DNA from: Ruminococcaceae bacterium UBA5904
Lineage (GTDB): Bacteria > Bacillota > Clostridia > Oscillospirales > Acutalibacteraceae
Length of the DNA: 9,173 bases
Direction of reading: 5' to 3'
NCBI GenBank assembly: GCA_002431305.1
Contig: DJEG01000121.1
Coordinates: forward strand, 28,427 to 37,599
This document shows positions 5,646 to 9,173 of the stretch, one piece after another. Below the pieces are notes generated by a model. The model saw only the letters and a list, made by a program, of their open reading frames with translations, searched no databases and was not told where the DNA came from. Position numbers and translations under genes: made by a program. Positions within the stretch are counted from its first letter, which is position 1. Every line of letters begins with the position of its first letter.

Positions 5646-6926
5646 TTATTTTAAATTATGTCGTTTAAGAAAATCGTTTATGACTTTTTCCTTAAATTCA
5701 TCCGCATATTCATATCCCCACAGAGCAAATATCCCGTCAAAATTCTCCGTCGTTTCGTCCGGGTAAATTATCTCGCATCCCGCTTTGTACGGCAGGGGCA
5801 GTCCCACGGTTCCCTCGCTCGAAACATAATATCTGTCGGCGAGTTCTATTATTCTGCGGTTCTCCTCGAGTTTCTCGTTTTCCTCGTCAAGCTTGATTCT
5901 CGTATTCGGAAACAGCGCGGTTTTCGCGCCGGATTTCTCGTAGAATTCCGTTCTGCATCCCATATGTCCGTGGTGTGAAACCTGCATTATATCGCATTTT
6001 AATTCATCCGAATATCTCGAAGTCATAACGTCGCTTATCATTCGTCCGCCGTCGCCGGGGAAACTTACGCGCGTTCCCTCGTATGTCATCATCAGAGCCG
6101 TCGACGTATCGTTAAAATTGCTCATAGAATTCGGGTATACGTCCTCGTGAGTCGCAAGCACGTAAAATTCAAGTTCGTTTATATAAAAATGCTGTCCCGA
6201 ATGGAGTTTGTATTTTTTTATTTCGGGATGCTCTTTCAAAAGAGAAGCAAAATTAATTCTGACAGCTCTTTCTGATTCCTCCCATTCGCCCTCGTCCTTA
6301 TGACCGGGCGCGACAAAGTTATAATAAATTCCGTCGATAACGCAGTCGGACATATTATATTTGAGAAAATCCATGAACTTGCATATATGATCCGTATGAC
6401 CGTGGCTGAAAAACCAGCCCGCGATATGAATTTTTTCACGCGAACCGTTGAGCGAACGCAGGAAATCGTGAAGCCTGTCGTTGTCGTTTACAGAGTACAT
6501 GTGCGCGGAATCAATTATGAAGAAGCTTCCGTCTGAGCATTTTACGATATAGCACATTCCGCAGTCGATAAGACTGTGATCTGTTTCAAACTGATAGAGA
6601 ACGGTATTGGTAATCTTTTTGCCCGAAACGGGAGTTTTTGACGGCAAAAGCGTATAATTATCAATAATAATTCTGACTGTTTTATCACATTCGCAGAAGC
6701 TTGCAAAAACCTTTGTTTCACCCGAAACGTAAACGTAAAAATAATTATTCTCTCTTATCTGCTTATCGTAAAGTGAGAACCTAGCCGACGATAATTTTTC
6801 AATATAAGAATCGAATTCTTCCTTTGACGAAGAACGGTACGTTTTCATTATTACCCCGTCGCCGCAGTCGTAGTCCGGAATGTCCGCGCTCCTGAAAAAC
6901 GCGGGAACTGTATTTATATTATCCAT
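5646..6926 (-). CDS. Metallo-beta-lactamase-fold hydrolase, ComEC-type catalytic domain
   Basis: The catalytic domain (about residues 108-390) carries the two-metal MBL motif SHGHTDH (His175, His177, Asp179, His180). It also has STALMMTYEGTRVSFPGD ending in Asp292 and QVSHHGH (His318/319). The spacing and wording match the stand-alone relatives of the ComEC/Rec2 MBL domain, which hydrolyse phosphodiester or other ester bonds. The substrate is not readable from sequence. Residues 1-105 form a separate N-terminal region (AFFRSADIPDYDCGDG..., then a helical and beta-rich part) that I cannot assign. There is no signal peptide or membrane helix, so the product is likely cytosolic. ATG at 6926 is preceded by AGGGA at 10 bases. 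The gene is last in a five-gene operon, starting three bases after the SecB-like stop. Confidence 0.9.
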   Translation of the reverse strand: MDNINTVPAFFRSADIPDYDCGDGVIMKTYRSSSKEEFDSYIEKLSSARFSLYDKQIRENNYFYVYVSGETKVFASFCECDKTVRIIIDNYTLLPSKTPVSGKKITNTVLYQFETDHSLIDCGMCYIVKCSDGSFFIIDSAHMYSVNDNDRLHDFLRSLNGSREKIHIAGWFFSHGHTDHICKFMDFLKYNMSDCVIDGIYYNFVAPGHKDEGEWEESERAVRINFASLLKEHPEIKKYKLHSGQHFYINELEFYVLATHEDVYPNSMSNFNDTSTALMMTYEGTRVSFPGDGGRMISDVMTSRYSDELKCDIMQVSHHGHMGCRTEFYEKSGAKTALFPNTRIKLDEENEKLEENRRIIELADRYYVSSEGTVGLPLPYKAGCEIIYPDETTENFDGIFALWGYEYADEFKEKVINDFLKRHNLK

Positions 6927-6929
6927 ATT

Positions 6930-7334
6930 TTATGATTCCCTGTTGTTATTATTAAGGTCGACGCGGTATATATCCTGATTGTCTATGTCCGCGTTCGGAA
7001 TTATGACCGGCGGAATTCCCGCGTTCGACGTAAGAGTAATAATATACGAACGTACAATCGGGAAAAGAGCCTTGAACGTCTCAACATGGAGTTTTTCTTT
7101 TTTTATCCCATCATTAAACGAGAATACGCCGACGAGAACAACTTTTATGTAAAAATTATCCCTGTTGTTTTTATCGAATATTTCAGCCGAGAATTCTCCC
7201 CGGCATATATCGTTTTTTGAATATCCGACATTATATGAATACTTATTGCCGATCTCGATTTTAGTATTCGGAACGAGTCTGTTCACAAACGATACGTCGT
7301 TTACTCTGAATGTTTTTAATGTAAAATCAGTCAA
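6930..7334 (-). CDS. SecB-like chaperone
   Basis: This 134-aa protein has the SecB pattern: an N-terminal beta strand FRVNDVSFVNRL, an alternating beta section ending in VVLVGVFSF, and the hallmark C-terminal block ALFPIVRSYI...AGIPPVIIP (about residues 89-113). That block aligns with LFPFARE...GGFPQLLL of proteobacterial SecB. SecB binds unfolded preproteins; Firmicute members are poorly studied and may be export, stress or toxin-antitoxin chaperones. The start is set to TTG at 7334, since GGAGG (7348-7344) sits 9 bases upstream. An in-frame TTG at 7352 would place that site inside the gene. It overlaps the end of the Nudix gene by 8 bases, implying translational coupling. The C-terminus is Asn-rich (NNNNRES). 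The specific role is inferred only. Confidence 0.78.
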   Translation of the reverse strand: MTDFTLKTFRVNDVSFVNRLVPNTKIEIGNKYSYNVGYSKNDICRGEFSAEIFDKNNRDNFYIKVVLVGVFSFNDGIKKEKLHVETFKALFPIVRSYIITLTSNAGIPPVIIPNADIDNQDIYRVDLNNNNRES

Positions 7335-7722
7335 GATAATTTTCCTCCGCAAGAATTTTAACTATATCTCTGTCCGCAGGACAGAAATCATAATCTGCCA
7401 GTTCGCTTTTTGTTATGTATTTGATATCGACATGCTCTTTAAGCTCGGGCGTTCCCGATACTATTTTTGACAGCATGAAGTGAAGTTTTACCGTGATATC
7501 GGGGTATTCGTATTCGGTCGCGCAAATTTCTCTGCCGACGGAAATTTCGATTCCGAGTTCTTCCTCGCATTCGCGTTTTAAACACTCCTCAAGAGTCTCC
7601 CCCGGCTCCGATTTTCCGCCCGGGAACTCCCATTTGAGCGCGTTGCCCTTATTCGGCGGGCGCCGGCATATCATAACTCTGCCGTCTTTAATAAAAACGG
7701 CGGCTGTAACGTCTCTTATCAT
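7327..7722 (-). CDS. mutT: Nudix hydrolase, MutT-type (8-oxo-dGTP diphosphatase-like)
   Basis: This 131-aa protein holds a complete Nudix box at residues 36-58: GKSEPGE, then RECEEELGI, matching GX5EX7REUXEEXGU with the metal-binding glutamates. It is preceded by KWEFPGGK, the signature of MutT-like dNTP-sanitising enzymes that hydrolyse oxidised dGTP to the monophosphate. Length is typical for MutT. GGAGG lies 8 bases upstream of the ATG, inside the end of the preceding small ORF, whose stop codon directly abuts this start. The exact substrate could be another nucleotide; the MutT assignment rests on the WEFPGGK motif. Confidence 0.9.
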   Translation of the reverse strand: MIRDVTAAVFIKDGRVMICRRPPNKGNALKWEFPGGKSEPGETLEECLKRECEEELGIEISVGREICATEYEYPDITVKLHFMLSKIVSGTPELKEHVDIKYITKSELADYDFCPADRDIVKILAEENYLD

Positions 7723-7878
7723 TTATATTTCCTCCGTACTATCATAAAAAATACAATTTACAAGCACCGCGTTCGACGGCGTGTCGGCTTTATTCATACC
7801 GGACGATATAATATTAATGCCTATAACGCTCACCGCCGAAACAAGAATCTGAATTATTATAAGATTCGCCCTTTTCAT
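7723..7878 (-). CDS. Small single-pass membrane protein (51 aa), unrecognised
   Basis: The ORF starts with MKRANLIIIQILVSAVSVIG and has one hydrophobic helix (about residues 5-26) after a positive N-terminus. A short polar tail of about 25 residues contains one Cys. It fits exactly into the operon: its ATG is 6 bases after the metallopeptidase stop, and its TAA directly precedes the Nudix ATG. The ribosome binding site is modest (GGCGGA, 9 bases upstream, inside the previous gene's end). Codon choice (GCG, TCG, GCC) resembles its neighbours. Orientation rules suggest the N-terminus is inside and the tail outside. It could also be an uncleaved or cleaved signal-peptide product. Function is unknown. 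Confidence 0.6.
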   Translation of the reverse strand: MKRANLIIIQILVSAVSVIGINIISSGMNKADTPSNAVLVNCIFYDSTEEI

Positions 7879-7884
7879 TCCCTG

Positions 7885-8418
7885 TCATCCGCCCTTTAAA
7901 AGTCTTTCCCTCTCTTTCCAATCGGGAAGAATACTCTGAACCAGCGCGTAAAACCGTGCTGAGTGGTTCATATGTACGGTATGACAAAGTTCGTGTACTA
8001 CAACGTAATCGACAGCGCGTTTATCGTAAAGCATAAGACGGTACGAATAGCATATCCCGCCCTTTGAATTACAGCTTCCGAACCGCTTTTCGGCGGACGT
8101 TATTTTAACGTAAGAATATTTTAACCCTGTTTTCTCACTGTAATACCTCGTTCTCTCGCTTAAATATTCGTACGCCTCTTTTTTAAGTTTCTCAATTTCT
8201 TCTTCGGAAAAACTCGGCTTTTCACTCTCGCGCTTTTTAATCTTTTCCCGCGTGTTTTCTATCCACTTTTCATGCTTTTTGACTTCTCTTTTTATAACCT
8301 CGTCCGACAGAAACAGCGGAGCCTTTACACTCACGGACAAATCGTTTTCTATATGAATCGCAAGCGTTTTTCGCCGGCTTCTTATAACTTTGTACTTTTC
8401 CATATTCTGATTATACAT
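7885..8418 (-). CDS. YgjP-like (DUF45/WLM-type) metallopeptidase
   Basis: This 177-aa protein of the YgjP/DUF45 family resembles zinc metallopeptidases. It opens with the family's IRSRRKTLAIHI beta segment, followed by a Lys/Glu-rich helical arm (about residues 40-90). The conserved RFGSCNSKG...CYSYRLML block (112-130) follows, then VVVHELCHTVHMNHSARFY with zinc ligands His142, His146 and probably His152, and catalytic Glu143. Family function is poorly known; YgjP proteins are thought to be small cytosolic proteases. It is the first gene of the minus operon. No Shine-Dalgarno is visible before either the ATG at 8418 or the in-frame ATG at 8403, so the start is uncertain by five codons. Confidence 0.9.
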   Translation of the reverse strand: MYNQNMEKYKVIRSRRKTLAIHIENDLSVSVKAPLFLSDEVIKREVKKHEKWIENTREKIKKRESEKPSFSEEEIEKLKKEAYEYLSERTRYYSEKTGLKYSYVKITSAEKRFGSCNSKGGICYSYRLMLYDKRAVDYVVVHELCHTVHMNHSARFYALVQSILPDWKERERLLKGG

Positions 8419-8440
8419 TATTATTTACACAATTTCAACA

Positions 8441-8469
8441 TTGATACTTTAATTATATCGTGCTATAAT
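8441..8469 (+). promoter_or_regulatory. Promoter of the small Cys-rich gene
   Basis: TTGATA (8441-8446) and TATAAT (8464-8469) are exactly 17 bases apart, a near-consensus sigma-A promoter. It predicts a start near 8476 and a leader of about 37 bases. A second TATAAT at 8475-8480 lacks a matching -35. Confidence 0.75.
8452..8457 (-). promoter_or_regulatory. Possible -10 element of the five-gene minus operon
   Basis: Consensus TATAAT on the minus strand lies 33 bases upstream of the metallopeptidase ATG. No good -35 hexamer is found 16-18 bases upstream. It sits inside the spacer of the plus-strand promoter, so the two cannot be occupied together. Confidence 0.4.
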
Positions 8470-8512
8470 TACTTTATAATTTAAACTCTATTTTTACTCT
8501 TTGGTGAATTCA

Positions 8513-8713
8513 ATGGATAAAGACTCAAAAAAGACGCTTCGTTCCGACTGTGACACATGTGAAAATCTCTGCTATGACGAGGAAATGCAGGAATATTACT
8601 GCGACGTCGACATGGACGAGGACGAAATGTTAAGATTTATGACGTATTTAAATTATAACTGTCCGTACTACCGCGCGGACGACGAGTACAGAATAGTCAG
8701 AAAACAGAATTAA
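8513..8713 (+). CDS. Small Cys-rich acidic protein, DUF6472-like
   Basis: The 66-aa protein has CDTCENLC (Cys13, Cys16, Cys20), YYC (Cys30) and NCPYY (Cys50), framed by acidic stretches such as DVDMDEDEMLRF and ending DDEYRIVRKQN. The CxxC...C...CP layout suggests a small zinc-binding knuckle. The pattern matches my recollection of a Clostridial family of unknown function (DUF6472). ATG at 8513 is chosen because GGTGA (8503-8507) pairs with the 3' part of the anti-Shine-Dalgarno at fitting distance. An in-frame TTG at 8501 would add four residues. It is monocistronic, with its own promoter and terminator, divergent from the operon. Role unknown; likely cytosolic. Confidence 0.85.
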   Translation: MDKDSKKTLRSDCDTCENLCYDEEMQEYYCDVDMDEDEMLRFMTYLNYNCPYYRADDEYRIVRKQN

Positions 8714-8732
8714 AACAGAACAAAGGACATAC

Positions 8733-8767
8733 AAAAAGTCCCGGAAATTCGGATTCCGAGACTTTTT
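8733..8767. terminator. Bidirectional terminator between convergent genes
   Basis: A stem pairs 8733-8740 with 8760-8767 and continues 8742-8746 with 8754-8758, around loop ATTCGGA. A-run on the left and T-run on the right give both strands a terminating T-tract. It serves the small Cys-rich gene (plus) and the acidic-tail gene (minus, ending at 8784). The single C-A mismatch on the plus strand is a G-U wobble on the minus strand. Confidence 0.87.
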
Positions 8768-8783
8768 AGTTTTTATAATTATT

Positions 8784-9173
8784 TTATTCTTCCGTATTCT
8801 CGTTCTCTTCCTCATCGTCGGGGTCGTCGAGAACCTCGGTCTGATTTGTAAAGAAATACGTTTTGTTGAGAGGCGTGCCGGTCTGTTTTTCGCATGCGGC
8901 GGCGAGAAGCTGTATAAGTCCAGCCTCGACTACTGTATTTATAGCCGCAAAGTCAATAAGAAGTTTAAGCGTTGCAGAGAAAAACGCGTCGTCCTTATCG
9001 TCAAAGAAAGAATCATCTATATCCGCAATTTTAACGCCCGTAAGGGACATATCCTGATTATACGCGGGCTTGTTTTTCTCAATGCATTTAAGCGCCGTTT
9101 CCTTCATATGCTCCGACTTTCCGCCCTTTAACGCGGAGGAAAGAGCCGACGTTCTCATCTGATACTTAACCTT
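8784..9173 (-). CDS. C-terminal part of an unrecognised acidic-tailed protein (5' end outside window)
   Basis: The frame is open to the window edge (the five codons before the first ATG read KVKYQ with no stop), so 129 residues are visible and the gene probably begins outside. The visible part is helical, with a hydrophobic core segment LLIDFAAINTVVEAGLIQLLAAA that is more likely a buried helix than a membrane span. It ends in a strongly acidic disordered tail DDPDDEEENENTEE. I recognise no family. An ATG at 9158 exists with only a distant AAGG, so a short gene starting there is less likely. It ends at the shared terminator. Confidence 0.7.
   Translation of the reverse strand, partial: KVKYQMRTSALSSALKGGKSEHMKETALKCIEKNKPAYNQDMSLTGVKIADIDDSFFDDKDDAFFSATLKLLIDFAAINTVVEAGLIQLLAAACEKQTGTPLNKTYFFTNQTEVLDDPDDEEENENTEE

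Noticed and set aside
8784..9158. A complete short gene starting at the ATG at 9158
   Set aside because: The frame stays open to the window edge and there is no well-placed ribosome binding site, so a truncated longer gene is the better reading.

Overview
The window looks like a chromosomal segment from an anaerobic Clostridia-type Firmicute (Oscillospiraceae/Christensenellales-like). This is inferred from strong GGAGG ribosome binding sites, sigma-A-type promoters with T-tracted intrinsic terminators, TTG starts, a ROK-type regulator, a SecB-like protein of the kind found in Clostridia, and a small Cys-rich protein resembling the Clostridial DUF6472 family. No insertion sequence, phage gene, CRISPR array or resistance gene is visible. 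This is mostly ordinary chromosome, with one regulatory region that stands out.

Layout. (1) Bases 1-58 are the 3' half of a tRNA-Leu(CAA) with encoded CCA, followed by a perfect-stem terminator. (2) Bases 161-3985 hold a minus-strand pair. An upstream ROK/NagC-like regulator of unusual, stripped-down type sits behind a consensus promoter overlapped by a 17-bp palindrome. It is followed by a large secreted all-helical protein (about 845 aa) whose upstream region carries two copies of a different palindromic operator. (3) Bases 4078-5644 are a plus-strand sulfur-assimilation unit: promoter, a 20-codon leader peptide ORF (not previously called), then metY (O-acetylhomoserine sulfhydrylase). The end of the leader ORF is perfectly complementary over 10 bp to the metY Shine-Dalgarno region. 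The MetY protein contains no Cys and no Met other than the initiator, whereas the leader peptide contains both. (4) Bases 5646-8418 are a tight five-gene minus-strand operon: YgjP/DUF45-type metallopeptidase, a 51-aa single-pass membrane protein (not previously called), a MutT-type Nudix hydrolase, a SecB-like chaperone, and a ComEC-type metallo-beta-lactamase-fold hydrolase. (5) Bases 8441-8767 hold a divergent small Cys-rich gene. (6) From 8784 to the window edge lies the C-terminal part of an unrecognised acidic protein on the minus strand.

How the parts work together. The metY leader is the best candidate for something undescribed: a sulfur-amino-acid-sensing attenuation device acting on translation initiation rather than transcription termination. 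Stalling at the Met codon near the end of the leader would place a ribosome over the anti-Shine-Dalgarno strand and free the metY start. The operon in region 4 mixes a protease-like fold, nucleotide sanitation, a chaperone and an MBL hydrolase. This suggests housekeeping or stress maintenance, but no joint pathway can be read from the sequence.
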